Of a stretch of DNA of 64,000 bases, positions 34,832 through 43,439 are shown one piece after another. The translations under genes and the position numbers were made by a program. This stretch comes from Gemmatimonadota bacterium. GTDB taxonomy: Bacteria; JBHIER01; G020348925. Every line of letters begins with the position of its first letter. The stretch's first letter is position 1. A model generated the notes under the pieces. That model searched no databases. It saw only the letters and a program-made list of their open reading frames with translations, and had not been told where the DNA came from. The stretch is from the NCBI GenBank assembly GCA_020348925.1, contig CP070758.1, forward strand, positions 3,822,859-3,886,858. The letters are read 5' to 3'.

Positions 34832-36697
34832 CTAACTGAACAACAGCCTTTCAGAGAGCTCCTGTGTCCCATCGGTGTAGTAGGGTTTCGTCCATGAATC
34901 ATCAGGGTATAAATATGCTGCCTTTTCCGCTTCCTCGTCGGACAGCTTGTTCAACTCATTTCGCGACTTGAAGTGGTTAAACAGCCGCATGAATTCCCCG
35001 AGAAATATGTCGGCGACGCGTTTGTTGCCCCGAATGATGAGCATGTTCTCGTCGTTGTTGACTGTGGAGGCCTCACTGAAGTTCGCAGAACCGGTAATCA
35101 CCACAGGATCGTCCGAGAGCGGATCTATCAGCATGTACTTGGTGTGCAGATAATTGACATGGTCGTTCAATCCCGTCAGCGTTTCGATGAATTGTTTGTG
35201 CTTATCTTTACCGCCTGCCCGTTTCTTCAAGGTATCGCCCCACGCTATCCGGTTTTGCGTGCACTTGGCCATGAGGGGGTACTTCGGCCGCATGAGGCCC
35301 GTGATACCTTCCAGCAAAAGATAGCGCAGGTATGGTCCTCCGCCGCTGACCGGCTTCTTCCTTTTCACCTTTTTGAAGATTTCATCAGCGACGGAAAAGG
35401 CTGCGGTGAAGAAGACGGAATTCTCCGCAGCATCCAGTCGGTCGGCGTACCAGTCGAGCATGGCCTTGGTCAGCCGCGGGCTGAATACCGGAGTCATGGA
35501 ATTTGGCGGCGGAGGTCCCTGGAGATCCGACTGCTGCAGGATCGTCCAGTTCCGAAGACCCTTATCGGGAGGATCGGATTTCGCCGACTTCTTCTTGGGA
35601 TCGGTGGAAAGTTTAGCCCAATACTCGAAGTACTTTTGCGCCACGGCTTCGTCCCGTACGACATGTCCCACGTTGGACTGGCCGAAGATTCCGCCGGCCG
35701 TGAAATTCGTGGAGCCGGTCCAGACCTGTATGGGCTTGCCGTTCTTCAGCAGCACAATGAACTTGTTGTGCGAGATCTGTGTGATTGTCCGTGGTATCAT
35801 CATTTCCTTGAATGCGGACAGATATTTGGCATTGGAAATCCCGATCTGGCTCACGGCCTGTTTGGCCGCCTCACAGACACTATCTCCGGACACCTCTTTG
35901 ATCACTTCTCTGCTCGTGTACGTTGCCGGTTCCTGTCCACCCTTCGTATAGTTCACAGTGGTGTCAGCATCGTAGTTCCGCTTAAGCCGATACGTACTCT
36001 GTCGTTTGGCGTGGTGCACAATTTTGACGTCAGCTCCCCTCTCCAGGGCATTGACGAAAGCCTGAATGACTGGGGGATAGGTGAACTCATACACCGCGGC
36101 GCGTATCGAATATTCAGGACCTTTGGCCTGGGCAATGAAACGCAGCATGGCTTCTTCAAGCCCTCGCGACAGCCACTTGTAAGCCTCGCGCTGTGGCACA
36201 TCTTCCGGCTTGAGGAATTCGGTAAATCTCATCTCATCCGGATCTTCCACCTGAGCCTCATCCTTGTACCATCTGCGGTACTTGCCGAACCGGCGGCTGT
36301 AGGCCTGACTGCCGGCGACGCCGCGGTTGAAGTAGACGGCGTGCGTCTTATCCTCCGGGTCTTCAGTAGTAATCGTTACGTCAACCGGTTTTCCCTTTTC
36401 AGGTGCTGCGGGACTACCGTACACAGGGACCACGCGGTAGGTATAGGTTTTCTTCGGATCCACGACATAATCACTCCACTGAAAAGCTTGAATAACCGGC
36501 ACTTTGCTTGTGATTCCTTCAAAATCGCGATCGCCACGCAACGGTTGAAACTTACCTGTTTTTCCTTTGCGCTTGGAAATGGTAAATCCCAGCAGACCCT
36601 TGGCCGCTTGCTTCTCTGCGTTCAGTCCAAGCAGTACGACCTCCGTACCGGCAATCGCATGGACTGAAATGCCTGTTTTCTTGTTGCGTTTGCGCAT
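34832..36697 (-). CDS. Phospholipase D-like protein with two HKD motifs
   Basis: 621 residues. N-terminal ~115 residues resemble a fibronectin III/beta-sandwich (TYTYRVVPVYG). Two PLD domains follow: the first HKD at H310-N-K312 with GSTNF at 328-332, the second at H518-x-K520 with D525 and GSANF at 536-540. In the first HKD the acidic residue six places after His is missing (HNKFIVLLKNG), while the second is complete. Members include nucleases, transferases and antimicrobial effectors. No signal peptide is seen, so a cytoplasmic role is likely. The ATG follows AGGAG. It sits 101 bp downstream of the glycyl radical fusion gene. Confidence 0.82.
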   Translation of the reverse strand: MRKRNKKTGISVHAIAGTEVVLLGLNAEKQAAKGLLGFTISKRKGKTGKFQPLRGDRDFEGITSKVPVIQAFQWSDYVVDPKKTYTYRVVPVYGSPAAPEKGKPVDVTITTEDPEDKTHAVYFNRGVAGSQAYSRRFGKYRRWYKDEAQVEDPDEMRFTEFLKPEDVPQREAYKWLSRGLEEAMLRFIAQAKGPEYSIRAAVYEFTYPPVIQAFVNALERGADVKIVHHAKRQSTYRLKRNYDADTTVNYTKGGQEPATYTSREVIKEVSGDSVCEAAKQAVSQIGISNAKYLSAFKEMMIPRTITQISHNKFIVLLKNGKPIQVWTGSTNFTAGGIFGQSNVGHVVRDEAVAQKYFEYWAKLSTDPKKKSAKSDPPDKGLRNWTILQQSDLQGPPPPNSMTPVFSPRLTKAMLDWYADRLDAAENSVFFTAAFSVADEIFKKVKRKKPVSGGGPYLRYLLLEGITGLMRPKYPLMAKCTQNRIAWGDTLKKRAGGKDKHKQFIETLTGLNDHVNYLHTKYMLIDPLSDDPVVITGSANFSEASTVNNDENMLIIRGNKRVADIFLGEFMRLFNHFKSRNELNKLSDEEAEKAAYLYPDDSWTKPYYTDGTQELSERLLFS

Positions 36698-36798
36698 GAC
36701 CTGATTCTCCTTTCTTTCTCTTGACAGAAGTAAACGATGTGTGTGCTCAGTGCCACTATTTCCTACTCCGCCAAAATCGTTTCCCTCTTACGACGGCG

Positions 36799-39700
36799 TC
36801 AGCAGTCCAATTTCTTTTGGCGACCGCTCTCGTCATCGACTCCCCGGCGGACCAATCCTCGCCATGCCGTCTGCACCTCAGCGGTGACGTGCTCTGGGTC
36901 TCCGGCCGCCTCGAAGACAGGACGGCGCTTGTGCTGCTCCTGGTGATGCGGAAACATGGCGACGAAAAACTCGCTCCAGCCTCCCATGCGCATCCGCACC
37001 AGATCGTAGCGCTCCGGAAAGCGCTGCGCCTCCTCCAACGTGCTGGGGTCCGCGCAACTAATCGACATCATGTTCGGGCCGATCTTCCCCTCCGCGAACT
37101 GCCGGATCAGTTCCTTGAGTTGTTCAAGGGGAAAGTTCTCCCGGATGTTGATATCGACCGGAGAACCGCACGACAGGCCCACGCCTATGGGATCAGTATG
37201 CGCGGGATCGTCGTATGCTGTTTTACCCTCTGCCCAGGAGTGCAGGGATTTTATCGCCACTCGGCCGCGCGCGGGCACGGGGAGATCGAGCGGCGTCGAG
37301 GAGGGGCTGAAATCCGACGCCACCGTCTGGCCGTTCCGCCGCCCGTCCGCGGACGCTCCCAGGAAGGAGCCCACACCGGCGTAATCCTCGAAGGTTGCAA
37401 TGCCCGGGGTGATCACGAACTCAAAAGGGCACTCGTCCGTGCCATAGCGGCCGCGCAGGATCTCCAGCTTTTCGGAAATCGGGTTCTTCGGATTGCGGAT
37501 CAAGTCGTACGCCATGTCTACCAAATCTCTCACCACCTTACGCGCGAAGCGGTCCACCTCCTCATGTCCCTGACCGAACTTGGACAGTCCCAGGGCATAA
37601 TTGCGCAAATGTTTGAAGCGCTCGGCCTGCACGGCAATCCGACCCTCACCGATCGTGCTGCTATAGAACGGTTCTTTCATGTCATAGCCCCAGTTGCAAA
37701 TGAGGCAATTTACCAGCTCTGGCAAGGTGAATACCGCCTCGTTGCTGAAGACCATGTGCCGGATGGCCCACAGCGAGTCGATCGCGGTTGCGATACCACT
37801 CATCAACGGCGAAAGCAGTTTATAACGAGCGCCGCCGGCTGTCAAGTCCCGGCTCCGTTCCAAGCAATCGTCGATCAGCGCTGAGAGTAACGGACTCGGA
37901 CATACCTTGCTTAGATTGCCATAGCGCGAAAGCATGCCGTTGTAAAAATCGATCAGCTTGTAACGATAATGCTCGAGGAAAAGCTCGTAGAACGCTTCCC
38001 AACTATCGATTTCTTCCGCCGGTTTCGAGTGGAAAGACGCCTTGAGACCCGTGATGTGGATGGGTCCCGCTGCGGCGTACGTGCGACCTCGGTTGAGGGC
38101 CATCTCGATGGCATCTGGAACCGGCACAAAGGAGAAAGCAAACTCGTTCTTGCCGGCCATGATGGTCTCGAAACATCCATCGCAAACCATGTCGCGGGCA
38201 TCCGCGAGATCTACAACGGTTCCGGTCTCGATGATCCCCTCACCACTTCGCAACAGCCCCGCAATGATCTTGTCGTCGTTAATGAGGAAGGGGTGTCCTC
38301 CACCGGAAAGGACGCAACGAGCAGCTTCCTCCAAGACGTCGTCCGGCGTATCGGGGTGAACTCTGAGCGACAGACAAGGCGCGTTCAATGGCAGACGCCG
38401 AGCTGCACGGAGGCACATGCGGGTGACCGCGTTGCACCCGTCCTCCGGGGTCTCGGCGTCGTTTGCCTTGCAGCCCCCTACGGTGATCTGCTGCACCCAT
38501 TGGTTGAGGGCAGCACCCTGGGGGAAGTCACCACCCTCATACGTAATGGCTACGGAGCCGCGGGATAGCCTGTCGTTGAAATGCCGGTGATTCAACAGAA
38601 CCTGTTCGTCCATCTTGATCCAGAAACAGTCGATGATTTCCTGGGCCTCGTCCGGTGTGATCCTATCGGCCTCGTAGAAGGGCGCGAGAAGCTGATCCAG
38701 TCGACCAATCGACACGGACTCTCCTGCGATGTGCATGCAGCAATGCATACTGAATACGAGCTGAGCAGCTTCCACAAAGGTCGTCGGGGATTCGTTCGCG
38801 AGCTTCTCCATCCGCTGGGCAATCGACTTCAGGTTTTCCCTGTCATGCTGGGAGCCGTACCGCATACCAGAGAGTATTCCTCGCACCAGAGCTGCGTAGT
38901 TGCGCATATAGGTCTGCACTCCCTCGAGCGAATAGATGACGGACTGAAAGAACTGCTCCACCTCAGTATCCGACGCGTTGGCGCGGAGGCGCTCTGCTTC
39001 GTCGAGGAGACCTCCGATTCCCTTCTCCAGTAGTCGATGGTAGTTGGGTACGTTGTGGCCTGCCGCACCCCCCTCGCTCAGCTTCATTACGAACGCCTCG
39101 GTTCGCTCGTCCTCCTGCAGGTAATGCATCACCTCATACCCCGATCCGAGGGTGTAATCCGGCACTACGCCGACGATGATCTCTTTGGGATGGATACGGT
39201 ATGTGCCGAATCTGCGACCGGGCTCTTCACTACTCAACAGTTCCAACGTCTTCTTGACCGCGAGCCCCTTGCGCTCCGCCACGGAAACCTTCAGCAAGTG
39301 CTGGTCCTTTTCATCCAGGTAGTCCTTCAGGTGGCCGAGTTCGGGTGCCGCTCGGCGCCGGTACCAGGTATCGTGCCATCGGCTAAACGTGTATCCCAGA
39401 AGCTCGATAACCCGGTCGGTGGGATGCGGCTTGAGGTCGATGGCGCGGTTGCCCACACGATAGAGATAGTCCTTGGTGTTGTAAAACATCAATCCATTCT
39501 CGCTGCGGATATTGAAGAATTCGTTCATCAGTACGGTCAGAGTGCGATGCGGCGCAGGCAGCTCGAGCTCCAGAGCACTGGGCACGTACCAGTGGTTCCC
39601 CAAATCGGCATGCGATACATTGAGGTGGCGACACTTGATGTAATGTTTCTCGTCTCCAATCATGTTCTGCAATACCTCGACGAAGGTCATAATGCTTTTG

Positions 39701-40674
39701 GCATAAGAGATTTGATAGATACCGAGTTCTTTTCCTGGGCCGATTTTCGCCGAACGATCGGGGGGACTTTCTTCCTCAACGCGGTACTTGACTCCGTCCT
39801 CGCCATTGTGTCGAACGAGCTTCATGTAGCGATGAAAGGGCTGACTCTGCCCCACCAGGCGATAGTTGACCCCGTCCGGGTCATTGACGCGAACCAGCTT
39901 GACGTGCGCTCGCTCGTCGTCGTTAACGATTATGTTGCCGCCGTGATCGCGGCCAATCAAGTTCTCGAGCTCGCTGTCCGCCATGCCTAATAACTGTTGC
40001 CAGTCATGAATAAATCGCTGCGTGAGACAGAAGCATCCTCCTTTGTGTTGGGGGAACTCGTCCCCGACGATCGCGCGGGCCGAGAAACCCACCGGGTCTA
40101 CCGACGAAATCAAACCATGGAGCATCCGACCACCGTAGATGCGTCCGCTGTGAAGGCTATCTCCAATGGTGCAGTTTGTCTTCTCCTCATCGATGGCGTC
40201 GCCAAGTTCGGCCATAACCCTGTCTGCTATTTCTTTCGTCTTATCCTCCTGAAGTGACTTGATTTGGAAGAACAGTTCACCGCCGTCGAGGGCGTAGGGC
40301 GGCTGATGGTCTGCCAGAACCTGGTGCAACACTTCGCGCCCCTCGAACAGTGCATCGTCCAGGGGAATGGCGTTCTCTTCGCTCCACCGACGCCACTGAT
40401 CGAAGCTGACGCCGGTCACAGCGACCCACATGAAGTCGCTTTCCTCGGCGGAAGCATGGAGATCCGCCGCGAGGTGTTTCATTCTTGAAAAGCTTAGTGC
40501 TTCGGGAGATTTGAAATGTACGGTCAGGTAAGCGGAGTGCTCCGAGACGAAGGGTATTCCTACCTGGGCGTAACGCAGCGCAATATCTTCAAGATCCCCA
40601 TCCCGGAAGCGGCGGGAAAGAGCGACGGCCTTTCTCGACCCTGACAATTTGAAAGCCTGATCTGGTGTAAGCAT
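36799..40674 (-). CDS. DyP-type peroxidase-like / glycyl radical enzyme fusion
   Basis: 1291 residues from ATG 40674, chosen because AAGGAGGT lies eight bases upstream; the frame is open 27 codons further. Residues ~1-370 follow the dye-decolorizing peroxidase fold: FFQIKSLQ, a GRMLHGLISS segment where GxxDG is expected (catalytic Asp replaced by Ser), the family's GR after an LSxxExxxIIGR-like stretch (ENLIGRD), H257 at the position of the proximal heme His (AHVKLV), and the closing IYQISYAKS...VPSALELE strand. Residues ~430-1290 are a complete pyruvate formate-lyase-type glycyl radical enzyme: EIIVG near 500, thiyl Cys834 and Glu836 (DGCFE), and the glycyl loop RMRMGGWSEFF with Gly1232. No GRE-activating radical SAM enzyme is visible nearby. 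A local repeat (KLVR.N..DGV.YR) lies in the DyP part. The substrate cannot be predicted. Confidence 0.8.
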   Translation of the reverse strand: MLTPDQAFKLSGSRKAVALSRRFRDGDLEDIALRYAQVGIPFVSEHSAYLTVHFKSPEALSFSRMKHLAADLHASAEESDFMWVAVTGVSFDQWRRWSEENAIPLDDALFEGREVLHQVLADHQPPYALDGGELFFQIKSLQEDKTKEIADRVMAELGDAIDEEKTNCTIGDSLHSGRIYGGRMLHGLISSVDPVGFSARAIVGDEFPQHKGGCFCLTQRFIHDWQQLLGMADSELENLIGRDHGGNIIVNDDERAHVKLVRVNDPDGVNYRLVGQSQPFHRYMKLVRHNGEDGVKYRVEEESPPDRSAKIGPGKELGIYQISYAKSIMTFVEVLQNMIGDEKHYIKCRHLNVSHADLGNHWYVPSALELELPAPHRTLTVLMNEFFNIRSENGLMFYNTKDYLYRVGNRAIDLKPHPTDRVIELLGYTFSRWHDTWYRRRAAPELGHLKDYLDEKDQHLLKVSVAERKGLAVKKTLELLSSEEPGRRFGTYRIHPKEIIVGVVPDYTLGSGYEVMHYLQEDERTEAFVMKLSEGGAAGHNVPNYHRLLEKGIGGLLDEAERLRANASDTEVEQFFQSVIYSLEGVQTYMRNYAALVRGILSGMRYGSQHDRENLKSIAQRMEKLANESPTTFVEAAQLVFSMHCCMHIAGESVSIGRLDQLLAPFYEADRITPDEAQEIIDCFWIKMDEQVLLNHRHFNDRLSRGSVAITYEGGDFPQGAALNQWVQQITVGGCKANDAETPEDGCNAVTRMCLRAARRLPLNAPCLSLRVHPDTPDDVLEEAARCVLSGGGHPFLINDDKIIAGLLRSGEGIIETGTVVDLADARDMVCDGCFETIMAGKNEFAFSFVPVPDAIEMALNRGRTYAAAGPIHITGLKASFHSKPAEEIDSWEAFYELFLEHYRYKLIDFYNGMLSRYGNLSKVCPSPLLSALIDDCLERSRDLTAGGARYKLLSPLMSGIATAIDSLWAIRHMVFSNEAVFTLPELVNCLICNWGYDMKEPFYSSTIGEGRIAVQAERFKHLRNYALGLSKFGQGHEEVDRFARKVVRDLVDMAYDLIRNPKNPISEKLEILRGRYGTDECPFEFVITPGIATFEDYAGVGSFLGASADGRRNGQTVASDFSPSSTPLDLPVPARGRVAIKSLHSWAEGKTAYDDPAHTDPIGVGLSCGSPVDINIRENFPLEQLKELIRQFAEGKIGPNMMSISCADPSTLEEAQRFPERYDLVRMRMGGWSEFFVAMFPHHQEQHKRRPVFEAAGDPEHVTAEVQTAWRGLVRRGVDDESGRQKKLDC

Positions 40675-40784
40675 CGAAAGATACCTCCTTGCATATTCGT
40701 TCAAAATGGGGGGCGATTTTGAGTTTCCACAAACGCTTGCAGAAGAACCTGTCATTCTCGACAGGTTTCGAAACTATCAGTAAC

Positions 40785-41135
40785 CTAAGCAGCCGCATTT
40801 GAGTCTGGTATCATAAGAAAGAATTGTGCACCGTGCTGGAGAGGCCCTCCTAAAACGACGTGTTCCGCGGAGCTGTGTGGGCGAAGGAGATAATAATAAC
40901 CGGATCCGTCGTGACACAGAGTCCGCATGTCGTCAGCGGACAGCCGGTGCAAGTAATTGATTGGGAAATCAGGATTGAGAGTATGACAAATCGAGTTCTG
41001 AGCACGAGGCTCCCTTTCCCGTTCAAAGACGAACCTCTCTGACTCATACACTCTGCGGCGTAATCCAAACCACGCTGTGAACGGCTGGAAATCAAGTGCT
41101 TCGAATGGTCCCTGAGAGTTTTTTTCTACGTTCAT
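40785..41135 (-). CDS. Hypothetical protein, doubtful
   Basis: 116 residues, ATG start without a clear Shine-Dalgarno. The sequence is globular in look (aromatic and charged mix, no membrane helix) but matches no family I can recall. It precedes the glycyl radical fusion gene by 110 bp on the same strand, which is the only support for it. Confidence 0.3.
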   Translation of the reverse strand: MNVEKNSQGPFEALDFQPFTAWFGLRRRVYESERFVFEREREPRAQNSICHTLNPDFPINYLHRLSADDMRTLCHDGSGYYYLLRPHSSAEHVVLGGPLQHGAQFFLMIPDSNAAA

Positions 41136-41269
41136 CTGTCCATCCGTGTCGTAAGCGGTGCAAGGATTCGCTCACCGCCGCGAGTTTGCGAGGGTCTGGT
41201 GCACAACAAGGTCGGGCCACGCATCACCAGATGTACAAGTTTCCACGATGTTTCGCGCGGAAGGATATG

Positions 41270-41908
41270 CTACAATCCCAATTCCTCGCCAACTATTATC
41301 ACGGTGATGACCGGCTTATAGGTGTCGTTATCAAACTGCCTTTCAATGATAACTGTTTTATTACAAATCCTCCATGGAGATGAACAATCAATGCATTCGC
41401 CTGTTTCACCACATGGTGGCATCGGATCAAAATGTGTATGACGTTTCACATTCAAAGGAGCAGCCGTCGTCCTGATCCTTTCCAGCGCCTCTTCGAGGCT
41501 CTTCACAATCTTATTTATTCCTACTATTATTAGGACCTGGTCCGGCCCGAAGAGCATGGCGGCGACACGGTTCCCAAGGGCATCCACGTTGACAATTTTG
41601 CCGTCCAACGTCAGAGCATTCGTACCCGTCACAAACACGTCGGAAGTCAATGCTCGCTTCTTAAGCCGCATATTGTCTTCAGCGCTGACTCCACTTTGCC
41701 ATGGGTTCAGGAAAGTATAGTTGCCCTTCTCCAGAGCATCGACAAGGCCTATTTGCCTTAATGTAACAGAATCGCCAAATCCAACGATACTGCCCTCAGG
41801 AATCATTGAAAGAACCTTCTTTAAAGCTTGTTTCCCATTCTCCACATAGAGGGCCGAAATATTGTTCTGGTTCAATGTTTCAATCAAACTTGGGATTTCT
41901 TGTTTCAT
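41270..41908 (-). CDS. LUD-domain (LutC/DUF162) protein
   Basis: 212 residues, one LUD domain. Family marks: VGFGDSVTLRQIG near residue 45, DVFVTGTNALTLDGKIVNVD near 100, and GNRVAAMLFGP with the following VGINKIV. A late Cys-rich CGETGECIDCSSPWRIC patch is typical of the DUF162 members annotated as lactate utilisation. The role in the cell is not known for such stand-alone copies. The ATG follows CAGGA. It leads the accessory minus-strand group and is separated from the upstream rdd terminator by 845 bp. Confidence 0.85.
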   Translation of the reverse strand: MKQEIPSLIETLNQNNISALYVENGKQALKKVLSMIPEGSIVGFGDSVTLRQIGLVDALEKGNYTFLNPWQSGVSAEDNMRLKKRALTSDVFVTGTNALTLDGKIVNVDALGNRVAAMLFGPDQVLIIVGINKIVKSLEEALERIRTTAAPLNVKRHTHFDPMPPCGETGECIDCSSPWRICNKTVIIERQFDNDTYKPVITVIIVGEELGL

Positions 41909-42753
41909 TGGTTCCTGTCTTTTATCTTAGACTCATGGGAAGGAAATTCTCATGAACACATGATGTCATTATCACGGTCCAGCGTCACAAAACACCTGCG
42001 CGTTCATGCGTCGGGTGAATTTGTTATTGGGGTCCTCTCCATGTTTTCTTCCGTGTATGTATGTTGCCTCGATAGCTTTCACTTGCGTGTCGCCAATATG
42101 ATAGTAAGATGCTTGTCCTTCGATACTGCTGCATCTCCTGAGCCTTCGCCGAGAAATGCTTGATACCCGAGATGTCGAAGAGTACTCGGAGTACAAGAGA
42201 TCATGACAAACCTGCCTCGAATCGATCCTTCAACGGCGGTGTTCGAGTAGTACCATCTTCTTCCTCATTAGGAACAAGAATCAGACGGCCTGTGAGCCGA
42301 GCGGCCTTTTGCAACCAGTTCGAGAGTTCCTTGTTGTGAGGAGATCGAATTCCCCAGGTCATCAGTCTTGTCAATGAGGTTCCACGTGCCGTCAATACGA
42401 ATTCATCGGTAGAGTCTGTCTCCAATCCAGGGAATGGGCCTATCGTACCAAAGCACCACCGCCTCAATTTGCTCCACCATCCAAAATGTTATTCATTCGT
42501 TGAATTTAATCTAAGTATATGAAACATTTTGATAAATGTCAAGGAAATTTCTTTCAATGTCGTGAATATTGATGAGGGTTATGACTTCTGTCCTGCATGA
42601 CTCGCTACTGAGACTCAGAGTCACGGAGACACGTAGCAAACAGTCTTTAGCTTTCCATGTCTGGAATCAATGAGGATAAGTGGTGGAAACTCAAACCTAT
42701 TTTAAAACTCCGCCCTTGCCGACATCAAAGAAGTGAAGGCAGGAACTAGGCCA
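41909..42753. other. Large intergenic region without a recognised gene
   Basis: 845 bp. Two minus-strand frames of 88 (42201-42467) and 74 (41972-42196) codons are open but lack recognisable motifs and convincing starts, so they may be remnants. The DNA is A+T-richer than the flanks at 42480-42560. No repeat ends or terminal inverted repeats of an insertion sequence were found. Confidence 0.45.
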
Positions 42754-42783
42754 AAAGGGCGGCTGCAGAGAAAGCCGCCCTTT
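42754..42783 (-). terminator. Rho-independent terminator after the purine salvage operon
   Basis: Perfect 11-bp inverted repeat (AAAGGGCGGCT / AGCCGCCCTTT) with an 8-base loop; on the minus strand the stem is followed by TTTTGG. It lies 34 bp beyond the rdd stop codon. Confidence 0.85.
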
Positions 42784-42816
42784 CTTTTGAACGCTGTAAA
42801 GAAGAAACAGAATACT

Positions 42817-43392
42817 TTATGATGTAATCTCGATGACACGCGTCCCGGCGATCTTGTCCCCGATCCGCTCGCCGTTTTCGTCAGTGATGACGAGAATAAC
42901 CTCGATGATGATGGCAACGAGATACAAAACGGCCCCGATGATCCAGCCGACAACAGGAATCACCATGAAAATCATGGGGATTATGAAAGGGAGATTGCGC
43001 TTGATCGACAAGACGTAATCACACCGCTGGCCTGTCTCAACCATGACAGCTCTGAGGTTCAATAACTTTTTACCCAAACTCTGACCGTCAACCGGTTCGA
43101 AGGTGAACCCATCGCGCAAAGCCATGTAGGCAGCCCCAATGAGCCACCCAATGACAGGGATCAGACCGACGATGTAGCTGATGACAATGTCGATAATCGC
43201 CGCAACCGCCCTCTTCCCGATGTCGGCTTTGGCCAGCTCCTGTGGTGGTGTCGGCTCACGATCCCCCTTCTTCTCCGCCGGTTTCATTTCCGCCGGTGCT
43301 TCCTCTTTTTTCTGAGACTCTGCAGGACCCTCTTTCTTTTGAGCGGACTCTGCTGTTTGGGAAGATTCTTCTTTCCGTTCCTCTTCAGCCAT
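42817..43392 (-). CDS. RDD-family membrane protein with charged N-terminal extension
   Basis: 191 residues; the ATG at 43392 has AAGGAGGTG seven bases upstream (a GTG nine bases earlier lies within that site). Residues 1-55 are Glu/Lys/Ala/Pro-rich and low complexity, likely disordered. The RDD domain has the RAVAAIIDIVISY first helix and KLLNLRAVMV, with three to four hydrophobic segments overall. Function of RDD proteins is uncertain (some are Na+/H+ exchangers). It is the final gene of the tonB-hpt-purA-ade unit, followed by a strong terminator. Confidence 0.85.
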   Translation of the reverse strand: MAEEERKEESSQTAESAQKKEGPAESQKKEEAPAEMKPAEKKGDREPTPPQELAKADIGKRAVAAIIDIVISYIVGLIPVIGWLIGAAYMALRDGFTFEPVDGQSLGKKLLNLRAVMVETGQRCDYVLSIKRNLPFIIPMIFMVIPVVGWIIGAVLYLVAIIIEVILVITDENGERIGDKIAGTRVIEITS

Positions 43393-43439
43393 AACTGTCA
43401 CCTCCTTAAGAAACTCTGAATAGTGTTATTCCTTCCACT

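Noticed and set aside
34973-36667. 564-codon plus-strand open frame opposite the phospholipase D-like gene
   Set aside because: It shadows a gene with clear HKD motifs and strong start signals; the plus-strand product shows no domains.
36721-37884. 387-codon plus-strand open frame opposite the glycyl radical domain
   Set aside because: The minus strand encodes conserved glycyl radical enzyme motifs; the plus-strand frame is a shadow.
42201-42467. 88-codon minus-strand frame before the LUD gene
   Set aside because: No motif, weak start and A+T-rich flank; could be a remnant but not supportable as a gene.
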